This document shows, piece by piece, positions 1-10,320 of a DNA stretch of 64,000 nt. Where the stretch lies: the NCBI GenBank assembly GCA_016618085.1, contig JABLTG010000007.1:1-64000 (forward strand), written 5' to 3'. The stretch's first letter is position 1. Each line of letters starts with the position of its first letter. The translations under genes were made by a program, and so were the position numbers. The notes under the pieces were generated by a model. That model had not been told where the DNA came from. It saw only the letters and a list, made by a program, of their open reading frames with translations, and searched no databases. This stretch comes from Neovahlkampfia damariscottae. Lineage: Eukaryota > Heterolobosea > Selenaionea > Neovahlkampfiida > Neovahlkampfiidae.

Positions 1-240
1 CCCAAACCCAAACCCAAACCCCAAACCCAAACCCAAACCCAAACCCCAAACCCAAACCCAAACCCAAACCCAAACCCAAAACCCAAAACCCAAAACCCAA
101 AACCCAAACCCAAACCCAAACCCAAACCCAAAATCCAAAATCCAAAACCCAAAATCCAAATCCCAAACCCAATCCAAAACCCAAAATCCAAAATCCAAAA
201 TCCAAAACCCAATCCCAAAAATCCCAAAAATCCCAAATTG
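1..240. repeat. Telomeric repeat tract
   Basis: Tandem CCCAAA units (TTTGGG on the complementary strand) with CCCCAAA and CCCAAAA variants fill the first ~120 bp. They then decay through CCAAAAT-type variants until about position 240. The C-rich strand reads 5' to 3' away from the window start, which is the orientation expected at a left chromosome end. The variant zone is what is usually seen proximally, where telomerase no longer overwrites mutations. Confidence 0.93.
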
Positions 241-1530
241 TTTTCTGTTTTCCTGATTTGGAGATTTTTCCCAAAAGGACCGTTTGTGTATTTTTTTATG
301 AAATTGTGGGTATAATTTGTTTTTTGACAGTTGTTTTTTCTGATGAGTAGTTTGGTCACCTCTGGCGAATTACACTGGAAGATAATCATGGTATGTGAAG
401 TATTCAAAATTTTTGTTTGCAATTGATACGTTTGATATTTGGGTTTCAGAAACATTGATTTCTTTAAATATTTTTATTTGTCTTCTCACATTGTTTTTCT
501 GGAACCTGAAGTCCTGTTACTGAATATTTGATAAGATTTATTGATATTTATTCACATACTAAGTGAAGTATTTTTTTGAAAAAATACCCCCATAGACCAA
601 AGTTGTGATCAATTGTTTGTTGTTTTCTCTCTTCAATTAACCATTAAGAGTTTACATTCCAGTGTTTCACCATAAATAAAAACCCCTCAATCCTCAACAA
701 TATCCCTCAATATTCCCTCAATCTCGAAAATCCCTCAATTTTTGACCAACGAATGCATCCGAATCTTCATCATTCATGATATTCCAGGTAAATTTTGTGA
801 AATGAAATAACCTTTTAAAAAATGAGAAAATGGTGAATTACTTCAGATGTTTCCCGATTCATCAGAGGTATTGAGATGTGATCTAATTCATCAAAATCAA
901 TAACAGTATCACCTTCTGACTTTAACATTTTTACAATAAAAAAGAATTTTCCAGAAACCAAATACATTTCTTTAACTTCGCAATACCAAAACAATTGATT
1001 TGAAAATGAACAAAGAAACTCTCCTGCTTACAAATGTATGTATTTTGAAGATGCTAAAGAATTGTTTCAAATTGTTGACCCAGAATTTTCAAACATAGTT
1101 GGTTTAAATTGGAATGAAATGAATCGAATGAAAACAATGAAAAACATTGAAGAAAATATGATTCAAAGGTAAATTTTTTTTTTTCATTTAGGCTAATATA
1201 ATCAAAATCGGTTAAAGCAATATAAATTGTTGACACTGTTCAAATTGTCCTGCTACTCTCATTTTTAATTTGACCAAAAAAAATTGACAAAATTTATTCT
1301 GATTTTAGTAAATCAAAAAGATGTCTCATTGTGGGACAACCATGTGGACTATTTCAATGAAGATACATTTCACTTAAATTATCAACAATCTTAATCTTTT
1401 CCAAAAATTACAGATTCTAAAACCTATTAGTAAGAAATAACATTACTTCGACAAGCTCTTGAAGCAACATTTTTTGAAATTTAGAAGGTGCACATGATTT
1501 TTAACTCAAAAAAATTGAAGAAGAATGTTA
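241..1530. other. Subtelomeric region without an intact gene
   Basis: About 1.3 kb with no long open frame. Positions 684-741 hold a degenerate cluster of CCCTCAAT-like units. Positions 999-1168 look like a coding exon: an open frame with codon use like the neighbours, encoding a stretch that includes MYFEDAKELFQIVDPEF. A GT...AG intron-like segment follows (1169-1191), but the next frame stops after three codons. I do not recognise the product. The most likely reading is remnants of a decayed gene; a real gene with an intron structure I failed to resolve is possible. Confidence 0.5.
999..1168 (+). pseudogene. Exon-like coding fragment, unknown protein
   Basis: Open frame of 56 codons preceded in frame by a TGA, with acidic and hydrophobic residues and the codon use of real genes here. 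It ends at a donor-like GTAAAT. Splicing to the nearest acceptor gives a stop after three codons, and no CCAAT box lies just upstream. It may be an exon left over from a decayed subtelomeric gene. No family was recognised. Confidence 0.3.
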
Positions 1531-1537
1531 AAAATGA

Positions 1538-1610
1538 TGCCTCCACTAGGGATCGAACCAAGGACCTTAAGAACTTCAGTCTTACGCTCTCCCAACTGAG
1601 CTATAGAGGC
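1538..1610 (-). tRNA. tRNA-Phe (GAA)
   Basis: The reverse complement folds as a complete 73-nt cloverleaf. It has acceptor stem GCCTCTA/TGGAGGC with discriminator A, a D arm with GG in its loop, anticodon stem TAAGA/TCTTA with loop CTGAAGT (anticodon GAA), and a T loop TTCGATC. One T-T mismatch sits in the T stem. There is no intron. A run of five T follows 3' on the same strand, as expected for RNA polymerase III termination. Confidence 0.93.
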
Positions 1611-1754
1611 TATTGTTAATTCAATATAAATGGTTAGAAATAATTTATAACGGTTGTATTATTATTTCACATTTTTTACATTTTCGTTTGGTGTCATATC
1701 ATAATTATTTGTTGGAAAATATAATAAATTTCAAAGTTGTTCCGAAAAAATTTA

Positions 1755-2732
1755 TTACCATCTGTTTGAATTCAATTTCAAAGTCTTTTTCTTTTTTTCA
1801 TTTTGATTTTTTGAATGGATTTGATCTGGTGGAACATAATTTGGTTCTTCGATGTTCAACTCTCCATACTTCTCTGAAACACAATGATCATACTCTGTTC
1901 TGAAAAATGACATTCCATTCGAGAATTTATCAATATTCATCTCATTCAAAAAATTTTGTAAATCAACATTTTTCCTTGATTCAAAAGATTTAAATTTTTG
2001 ATTTAAATTTTGATCAATTTTTTTGTTTTGTTTATGTAATTGAAAAATATAACGAAATGTACCTGCATTTTCTGTTGGAAGAGGTGATAGATAATCACAA
2101 ATTAAATTTCCTTCTTTCACTTTATTCATTGGAATATTTGATATTATCCAATGAACAAATACACCTTCATCTGGAACTAAACGAAATGGATAATCAGGAG
2201 TAAACATAATTAATGTATATAAATCATTTTCATTCAAACCATCTTTTGGAAAAATAACTTTTGGTTCATTTTTTAAACTTTGAACTTCTAAATAATTTCC
2301 AAGTAATGAGTTGTCATAATAAAAATCTTTTTCTCCACCATAAGAAACATTTAAATTAATTTTTAAATTTTCAAAGATACTTTCTTGTAAACCAACAGTT
2401 TCTAATTCCTTCATTGAATAAATACCTTTATCAAATTCTAATTCTTTAAAAGCGTTATATGTTTGTTTATTTCTTTCATATCCTTCAGAACCCCAATATT
2501 TGTTAGTTAATTTGCGGTAATCAACTACAGGTACCTTTGGTAACTTATTTTCTCTTTCAAACATTTTCGTAATTTCTAAAACTGAAACTAATTTCTTTTT
2601 ATGTTCGTATGAATAACTGAATAAATTTGGTGTACTATCTTGATCTAATTCTAATGCTGGATTCTCTCCTTTAATTCTATAGATATTTCTGACATGTTTG
2701 GTTTTAGAAAAGATTCTTTTGTTCAACATCAT
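1755..2732 (-). CDS. MRPL38: Mitochondrial ribosomal protein mL38 (PEBP fold)
   Basis: Single-exon 325-residue protein. The central part (about residues 155-245) is a phosphatidylethanolamine-binding-protein fold, seen as YTLIMFTPDYPFR, VHWIISNIP and FRYIFQLHKQ. The tail, with MSFFRTEYDHCVSEKYGE followed by a proline-rich EEPNYVPPDQIH, resembles the C-terminal extension specific to mL38 (MRPL38/yeast Mrpl35) rather than free PEBPs. The N-terminus is basic (MMLNKRIFSKTKH), suiting mitochondrial import. mL38 sits in the central protuberance of the mitochondrial large subunit. A CCAAT box lies 30 bp upstream on the coding strand, supporting this start. A generic PEBP is the alternative. Confidence 0.85.
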   Translation of the reverse strand: MMLNKRIFSKTKHVRNIYRIKGENPALELDQDSTPNLFSYSYEHKKKLVSVLEITKMFERENKLPKVPVVDYRKLTNKYWGSEGYERNKQTYNAFKELEFDKGIYSMKELETVGLQESIFENLKINLNVSYGGEKDFYYDNSLLGNYLEVQSLKNEPKVIFPKDGLNENDLYTLIMFTPDYPFRLVPDEGVFVHWIISNIPMNKVKEGNLICDYLSPLPTENAGTFRYIFQLHKQNKKIDQNLNQKFKSFESRKNVDLQNFLNEMNIDKFSNGMSFFRTEYDHCVSEKYGELNIEEPNYVPPDQIHSKNQNEKKKKTLKLNSNRW

Positions 2733-2761
2733 TCTTCAACGTTTTTCAAAACAACACTTTC

Positions 2762-2766
2762 ATTGG
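2762..2766. promoter_or_regulatory. CCAAT box, mL38 gene
   Basis: ATTGG on the plus strand (CCAAT on the coding strand), 30 bp upstream of the mL38 start codon. Confidence 0.6.
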
Positions 2767-2868
2767 TTCAAAATTTAGGTGTGTTTAAATTGAATGGATT
2801 AAAATAAAATATGAAAATGAATGAAAATTATAAGATAAACATCACTTGAAATCAAGTTCAATTTTTAT

Positions 2869-2873
2869 CCAAT
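2869..2873 (+). promoter_or_regulatory. CCAAT box, VPS39 gene
   Basis: CCAAT 25 bp before the ATG of the VPS39 gene. Confidence 0.6.
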
Positions 2874-2897
2874 AATATTTCAACAGCAAATCCGCTC

Positions 2898-5800
2898 ATG
2901 GTAAAGAACTGAATGTATTTTATTTAATTTTTCGAAAAGGAAAATAAAGTAGTTGATGTTTTTGTATTATCAGATCAGTTTAAACTGTCCATTGAGAGTA
3001 TAGCTACACAAGGAAAAGATAAGTAAGACTGAACAAAAAAAATATACTTAACAAAAAAAGATTGTTAGTTGGTACCACAGAAGGTAAATATAAATTTAAA
3101 TAAAAAAAAAAGGAACTTTAATGATATTTCAAATTACATATGATCCAAAACATCGTAAGAATATTTTAATATAATTTTTTTAATTTTAAATAAAGCTAAG
3201 AAATTTATTTGTGATTTAAAACCTGAAGAAATGCAAAAAAACTTTTCAAAAAGAAGTATATCTAAATTATGTGTTATTGAAGAATTGGATATATTAATCA
3301 GTATTTGTGATGGATATACCAAAATACACTCTTTACATGATTTTCAAGAATTAGATATATTTTGTTTAAAAAATGTAAAATATATAAAATAAATATTAAA
3401 TATTAAAGGGAACTAAATTAAAAGGATGTACAAATTTTACAATAAAAAAAGAACAAACAAATTATACCATTGCAATTTCATCAAAAAAGATGTTACATAT
3501 ATTTAAATTTGATACTAAATCTAATTCAATAAGAATATCATTTATATTAATACAAGAACATTTATTACCTGAAGATATTAAAAACTTTAGTTGGTTTAAT
3601 GAATATGTACTTGTTGGATTAAAAAAGAATTATTTATTATTTCATGAATCAAAAAAAGAAAGTAAAATATTATTTTCAAGTGGAAATAATACATCATTAT
3701 CATTTTCATTACCTGAAAAAGAAGTTATTGTTGCAAGAGATGGAAATGGTATTACTATTGATTTTGAAGGTAAACCAACAAGAAGATATGGTTTAAATTT
3801 TAATGAATTACCAAATATTATTGGTTATTTAAATCCATATTTAATTTGTTGTTTAAAAGATTCAATTGAAATTAGATGGTTAAGAAATTCACAAAATGGT
3901 ACTTTAATTCAAAAAATACAATTAAATTCAATTATAACTTGTTCACAAGAAAATTTTATTGATTTAGATTTAAAAAGATTACATGGAATGAGAGAAAAAT
4001 TTAAAGATATTAAAAATAATGATTCATTTGATTATACTCAAAGAATGTTCTTTGCTGCAAAACATAAAATATTTTTAATTTGTTTAAAGAAATTTGATTA
4101 TCAAGTAAATGAAATGCAACAAAATTATAATTTTGATGATGCATTAATGTTAACAGATTCATTAAATGGTACTCAAAATGAAATTGATAAATCAAGAATT
4201 GAAAAGTAATTATATTATTCATTATATTTTAATATTAAAGTCTTCATCTTGAATATGCATTTCATTTATTTAAACTTGGTGATTATAAAAATGCAGCACA
4301 ACATTTTATTAAAACAAATACAGATCCAAGAGTTGCAATATCATTAATACCAAATTTATTAATTGGAACTGAAGATTTAAATGTATTTGCACATGAAGAT
4401 AAAGTTAGTATACATAAAATATTAGAAGGTATATATTTAATTTAAAAATTTAATTATATTTATTAGATCCAACACAATTAAATAAAGCATTATCTGCAAT
4501 TAGAATATTTTTAACCAATGTTAGAATACCAATTGGTAAAGATAATTTAGATAAACATGATGAAAAGATTGGTGAAAGTGTAGATAGTGCACTTTTAAGA
4601 TGTTATTTAGAAACACAACCAAATTTATTAGGACCATATTTAAGAATGCCAAATAGATGTAATTTGGAATATAGTGAAGATTTATTAATAAAAAATAAAA
4701 AATATACTGAATTAGTAATATTTTATCAACAAAAAGAATTACATGAAAAAGCATTAAATTTATTAAAAAAGATATCTATTGAAAAAGAAGAAGGAAATGA
4801 AGAATTATTTGGAATTAAACCTACTATTGAATATTTAAAAAAATTAAAAGATAAAAATTTAATATTTGAACATTCAAAATGGATTATATTTCAAAATCCA
4901 AAAGAGGGTTTAAATATTTTTATAAGAGAAGAGAATGATGTTGATTTTGAATTCTCTGAAATTTTAAATTTTATTGAAGAAATAACAAAAGATTCAAATA
5001 ATATTTTTGAATCTATAAAATTAAAAATATCATTTTTAGAAAAAGTAGTTAAACATTCAAATAATTCAGATGTTCATAATAATTTAATTTTATTTTATTC
5101 TCAATTTTTAAAAATTGAATCAAAAGATCAAGATTCACAAAAAAATGAAGAAAATGAAAAATTAAAAATATTATATAAAAAGAAATTAAAAAATTTTTTA
5201 ATTGAATCAAAATATTATAATCCTGGAAAATTATTATCCACTTTTTTAGGTAAAGAAGGAATGTGGGAAGAAAGAGCAATTTTATTAAGTAGAGTTAATT
5301 CACATAAACAAGCATTAGAAATTTATGTTTATCGTTTAAAGAAATTAAATTTAGCTGAAAAATATTGTGAAGATCATTTTAATGAAAATGATGAAGAATC
5401 AAAAGATGTTTTTTTAATTTTATTAGATTTAATTTTAAATCAATCAACAACAACATTAAATCAATCAAATCAATTGAATAATGATTGGTCATTTGAAAAT
5501 GCGATTAGAATATTAGAAAAATATTTTGATAAAATTAATTCAATTAAAGTATTAGAATTATTACCAAATGATATTTCAATTAAGAATTTAAATCAGTATT
5601 ATTCTTTAGTTTTTAGAAAACAAAATGAAAAAAAAAGAGAATTACAAATCTTAAAAAATTTATCAAAAATTGAAAATTTACAAATTAAACAAGATTTGGT
5701 TCATGAAACATCAAGATATGTTTTAATTAAACAAAATAGAATTTGTCAAATTTGTCATAAAAATATTGGTACAAGAGTATTTCTTTGGTATCCAAATGGT

Positions 5801-5908
5801 ACAATTATTCATAAAATGTGTTCAAAAGATGAAACTATTTGTCCAATTACAGGTACAAAATTTTTAAAAGAAGAAAATTTAAAACATGGAATTTATACTC
5901 CAGAATAA
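2898..5908 (+). CDS. VPS39: HOPS tethering complex subunit VPS39
   Basis: Eight coding exons: 2898-2900, 2940-3022, 3061-3083, 3113-3154, 3196-3374, 3409-4205, 4241-4428, 4467-5908; all junctions are in frame, giving 918 residues (human VPS39 has 886). The N-terminal third is a CNH beta-propeller (LLVGTTEGTLMIFQI early on). Then comes a helical clathrin-repeat solenoid, including RCYLETQPNLLGPYLRMPNRC. The C-terminal Vps39_2 region carries RICQICHKNIGTRVFLWYPNG and a following HKMC. VPS39 binds Rab7 and tethers late endosomes or vacuoles for fusion. The first exon contributes only the ATG. Order and motifs match VPS39 throughout; the related TGFBRAP1/VPS3 paralogue is less likely. Confidence 0.92.
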
Positions 5909-5972
5909 ATGATTTCATTTTTAGATTTGAATTTGAAAAACACTTCATTCTCAGAATTAACTCATTTCTCAA

Positions 5973-6004
5973 CCAATAGGAAATACTATAAATAATAATC
6001 CAAT
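5973..6004 (+). promoter_or_regulatory. Two CCAAT boxes, ThrRS gene
   Basis: CCAAT at 5973-5977 and again at 6000-6004 (extended CCAATCAAATT), 33 bp before the ThrRS ATG. Confidence 0.6.
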
Positions 6005-6037
6005 CAAATTATTTTTTGGTTCTTTTTAAAAAAAAAC

Positions 6038-8349
6038 ATGTCAGAGAAAGTCGAAGAAAACTTACAAAAAACAGAAAAGAAAGAAAAAAAACAACAAAAG
6101 AAAAAAGAAAAAAAAGTTGTTGAATCTTCAGTTAAAAGTGAAAAACCTTCTTTTGTTGATTCAAGAAATGAATTTTTTGACAAACTATACACAAAACAAC
6201 AAGAAGAATTTGAAAAGAATAGTAAAGAAATTACAATTACATTACCAGATGGAAATAAAAAAACAGGAAAATCTTTTATTACAACACCTTATGATATTGC
6301 TTATGAAATTTCACCACAAGGTTTAGCTTCAAAATCAATTGTTTCAAAAGTAAATGATCAATTATGGGATATGGGTAGACCATTAGAAGGAGATTGTAGT
6401 CTTGAATTTTTGAAGTGGGATTCAAAAGAAGCACAAGAAGTTTTTTGGCATTCATCAAGTCATATTTTAGGTCAAGCAGTTGAATGGATTTATAAAGATT
6501 CATTATTATGTAAAGGACCACCTTTACCAGATGAAGAACATTCAAAGTTCTTTTATGATAGTTATATGAATGATTTGTAAGATCAATTGATATATATTAA
6601 ATATATTTTTATAGATCTATTTCAGATAAAGATTTTTCAGCACTTGAAGGAGAAGTTAAAAAGTTTGTTTCAGCAAAACAAAAGTTTCAAAGATTAACTT
6701 TATCAAAAGAAGATGCATTAGAATTATTTAAATATAATAAATTTAAACATGAAATTTTGAATGCAAAAGTAAAAGAAGGAACAACTTGCACAGTTTATAG
6801 ATGTGGTAATTTAATTGATCCATGTAGAGGTCCACATTTATATCATTCTGGTTTTATTAAAACATTTAAAATGACAAAGAATTCAAGTACTTTCTGGAAA
6901 GCAGATAAAAATAGAGAAGTATTACAAAGAATTTATGCTATTTCATTTCCAGATAAAGAAAAAATGAAAGAATGGGAAAAATTACAAGAATTATTAAAAG
7001 AAAGAGATCATAGACAAATTGGACCAAGATTAGGTTTATGGGATTGGCATGAATATTCACCTGGTTGTGTTTTTATGTTACCACATGGTCAAAGGTAACT
7101 AAAAATAATATTTTAAACATTCAGAATCTTTAATAAATTATTAGATTTAATGAAATCAGAATATAAAAAAAGAGGATTTGAAGAAGTACAAACTCCAACT
7201 ATATTTAGTCATGAATTATTTGAAACATCAGGACATTGGAAAGTAAATAAAAATAATATTAATATCTCTCTTTTTTTTAAGAATTATAAAGATAATATGT
7301 TTCAATTAAAAATTGATGGAAATGAACATGCAGTTAAACCAATGAATTGTCCTGGACATTGTTTATTATTTAAATTTAAAGCACGTTCATATAAAGAATT
7401 ACCAATTAGACTTGCTGATTTTGGTGTACTTCATAGAAATGAATTAAAAGGTGCATTAACAGGTATGACAAGAGTTAGAAGATTTCAACAAGATGATGCA
7501 CATATATTTTGTAGAGAAGATCAAATTGAACAAGAAATTACAAATGCATTAGAATTTTTAAGAGATATTTATGAAATATTTGATTTTAAATTTACAGTAA
7601 ATTTATCAACACGTCCAGAAAAAGATTATCTTGGTGAAATTGAAACTTGGGATAAAGCAGAAAAACAATTATCAAAAGCATTAGATAATTTTGGTAAACC
7701 ATGGGGTATTAATCAAGGTGATGGTGCATTTTATGGTCCAAAAATGTAATATATTATTATTAATTTTAATATTATTAAAGTGATATTAAATTAGAAGATG
7801 CATTAAAAAGAGAACATCAATGTGGTACAATTCAATTAGATTTTCAATTACCTCAAAGATTTGATTTAATTTATACAAATGAAGAAAAAGGAGGAAAAAA
7901 AGAAGATAGAACAAGTAAACCTGTTATGATTCATCGTGCTATTTATGGTTCATTAGAAAGATTTATGGCAATCATTACAGAACAATATGGTGGTAAATTC
8001 CCATTTTGGGTTTCACGTAAGATTAAAATCTAATTAAATTTAAATAGCTCGTCAAATTATTGTTTTACCTGTTAGTGATAAATATTTAGATTATGCACAA
8101 CAAGTTGTTAAATTATTTCATGATAATGATTATTATATTGATATTGATCATTCAAATAATTCAATTAACAAAAAAATTAGAAATGCTCAATTAGCTCAAT
8201 ATAATTATATCTTTGTTGTTGGTGGAACTGAACAAGAAAATAAAACTGTTAATTTACGTATCAGAGAAGATGGTGATAAAATTCATGGTGAAAAATCATT
8301 AGATGAAATGTTAGAAGTATTTAAAAAATTAACAAAAGAAAAAAAATAA
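6038..8349 (+). CDS. TARS1: Threonyl-tRNA synthetase, cytosolic type
   Basis: Six exons (6038-6576, 6615-7094, 7125-7242, 7282-7745, 7781-8016, 8048-8349) encode 712 residues. In order: a lysine-rich tail, a TGS domain ([16 protein letters not shown]), the editing/SAD domain with [10 protein letters not shown] and [12 protein letters not shown], the class II core with [29 protein letters not shown] and [14 protein letters not shown], and the anticodon-binding domain starting PRQIIVLPV. It charges tRNA-Thr with threonine. The intron at 7243-7281 is 39 nt, in phase 0 and free of stops, so it looks like coding. Removing it restores the family sequence (SGHWK then NYKDNMF). Confidence 0.96.
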
Positions 8350-8382
8350 ATTACCATTTTTCATTTTTTCTTTTAAATTTTG

Positions 8383-8387
8383 ATTGG
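8383..8387. promoter_or_regulatory. CCAAT box (inverted), p62-like gene
   Basis: ATTGG in the context TTTTGATTGGTTCAAA, 48 bp before the p62-like ATG. Confidence 0.55.
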
Positions 8388-8434
8388 TTCAAATAGATTT
8401 AAAAATAACTTCAAGTTGAACCAAACAACTGAAC

Positions 8435-9685
8435 ATGAACAATACAATGTACCAACAATACGACATGAATGACTGGCACTTTCACATCACAAACCTTCAA
8501 TCTGTAAAAGTATTTTTACCAAATAAACAAATTAGAAGATTTAAAATTATGAAAGCAAAGTCAGGTTTCTCTTTTGAACAAGTCAAACAAAAAATATTTA
8601 CCTACATCAATGATGATACATTTGATAAATCAAAATGTAAATTCTCGTATCTAGATAACGATAATGATTGGATTGTGTTTAGTTCAACAGAAGAATTTAA
8701 AGAATTAACTGAAGCAACATATCAACATACCACATTAAGATTAAAAGTAGAAGGTAATATTATCTATTATTACTTATTTAAATTCATATTTAGCTCCAAA
8801 TCATACTTTTGAAACAGAACTTAAAAAACAAAGTTATGAACAACAATCATTATTTCATCCAGTTTTACAACCTTCACTTCCAATTTTACAACAACCTGTC
8901 CCATTTGGATATCAACCACAAATACACAACTTTAATAATAATTCATTTGGTTCATTTGGTCATCAACAACAACCACAACAACAACAAAATATGAGTGGTT
9001 TTAATTATATTCAACCACAAAATGAATTTAATCAACAAAATATGAGTGGTTATCAACAACAACAACAACAAACGAATGATCATTTCAACTTTGTTTATCA
9101 GCAACCACAAACCCAACCCCAACAAACTCAACCACAAACCCAAACCCAAACCCAACCACAACCACAACCACAACAAAACAGTAATCCATTCAATGTTATT
9201 CCACAACTTCAACCACAAAAATCAGAAGAATCACCTACAATTAAACCAGTAGTTAAAACTGAAATTAGTAAGATTACATGAATATTAAATCATTATTAGA
9301 GTATGTATGTGATAATTGTGCAACTATTCAAAAAACAATGGATGCTATTATTGGTACAAGATTTCATTGTTTAATTTGTGATAACTTTGATGCTTGTGAA
9401 GATTGTTTTCAATCTATTGAAACTATTCATCCAAATCATCAAAAATATATGAAAATTAATGATGGGAATGAAGAAGATAAAGAAATTGTTGATTTAACAC
9501 CAAAAGAAAATCATTCAACCAATCCTACAGTTGAAGAAAAACCACAAGAAGAACCTGAAGAAGATCCACAATTGGCACTTCTTCAACAAATGGGATTTAC
9601 AGATACAACAAAAAATATTGAAATGTTAAAAAAACATAATGGTAACTTTACAAATGCTGTTCAAGAATTATTAACTGGTTTATAA
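8435..9685 (+). CDS. p62/NBR1-like autophagy receptor (PB1-ZZ-UBA)
   Basis: Three exons (8435-8753, 8794-9267, 9300-9685) give 392 residues. Residues ~20-105 form a PB1 domain (VKVFLPNKQIRRFKI, acidic KFSYLDNDNDWIVFSS). A Q/P/N-rich linker follows. A ZZ zinc finger starts YVCDNCATIQKTMDAIIG and continues CLICDNFDACEDCF. The C-terminal UBA is LLQQMGFTDTTKN...NAVQELL. This order matches sequestosome-1/NBR1, which polymerise through PB1, bind ubiquitin through UBA and deliver cargo to autophagosomes. Candidate LC3-interacting motifs are DHFNFV and NPFNVI in the linker; this is inference. The NBR1 FW domain is not seen. Part of the linker is encoded by CCCAAA-like DNA that mimics the telomere repeat. 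Confidence 0.85.
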
Positions 9686-9717
9686 AAATTTTATTTTTAT
9701 TTTATATTCAATTTTTT

Positions 9718-9739
9718 ATTGGTTCAATTTACAGCCAAT
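9718..9739. promoter_or_regulatory. Paired inverted and direct CCAAT boxes
   Basis: ATTGG at 9718-9722 and CCAAT at 9735-9739, the latter 24 bp before the ATG of the small membrane-protein gene. Confidence 0.55.
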
Positions 9740-9763
9740 CAATTTCATAAACAAATTGTGAAG

Positions 9764-10211
9764 ATGAGACTCAAATTTACAATTTTGATTTGTTTTCTTT
9801 TCATCTTTTTTGTAAAGGGAAATAATGTATTAAATTTAAATGTTTTGAATAATGGTAGTACAAATTCAACAAGGTAATAATAAAAAATAGTAAAATTAAA
9901 AAAAAAAAAAAAAAGAACTTTTCCTGCTCCTTGGTTTGGAACCAGTTTTTTTTCAATTTCAATGTATATTGTATTCGCAATAGCAAGTTTAATAATAATG
10001 TCTCTTATTATGTGTGTAGCTTTTTGCGTAGTCAAAATTACAGGTAAAATACATTAAAGAAAGATTAAAAAACAAAGAAATACGTCCAAAACTTGGCAAT
10101 GAAAAGCATTCAGTGGTCACAGGAAGTAATATTGATCAAGATTACACATCTGTTCCATCAAATGATACTCATAATAATGATTCAAGTTATTCTGTTCTTC
10201 CAAATGATTAA
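9764..10211 (+). CDS. Small type I membrane protein, unknown function
   Basis: Starts with a classic signal peptide (MRLKFTILICFLFIFFVKG). A short asparagine-rich lumenal stretch contains potential N-glycosylation sites (NGS, NST). Then one transmembrane helix (MYIVFAIASLIIMSLIMC) and a ~60-residue cytoplasmic tail ending in serine/asparagine-rich sequence. Exon 1 is 9764-9873 and exon 2 starts at 9916. The last junction is ambiguous: a 16-nt gap (10044-10059) gives 129 residues, and a 28-nt intron (10016-10043) also keeps frame with a shorter helix. I recognise no family. Its promoter and splicing look like those of its neighbours. Confidence 0.65.
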
Positions 10212-10293
10212 AATATTTATTTAAAATTTATTTACATCTATCCATTTTTATTTCAGATTTTTTTAAATACTCTCCATCTAATTTTTGATTCGT

Positions 10294-10298
10294 CCAAT
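10294..10298 (+). promoter_or_regulatory. CCAAT box, TatA/B-like gene
   Basis: CCAAT 22 bp before the ATG of the TatA/B-like gene. Confidence 0.55.
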
Positions 10299-10320
10299 AA
10301 ATTCAACAAAAATAATACTA

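Noticed and set aside
1-240. Ciliate origin suggested by the TTTGGG telomere
   Set aside because: TAA and TGA act as true stops, large genes contain no recoded stops, and the intron-rich organisation with CCAAT promoters does not resemble Paramecium.
9108-9165. Interstitial telomere-like CCCAAA repeats
   Set aside because: They lie in frame inside the Q/P/T-rich linker of the p62-like gene and are read as (TQ)n and PQ repeats. They are better explained as low-complexity coding than as a captured telomere.
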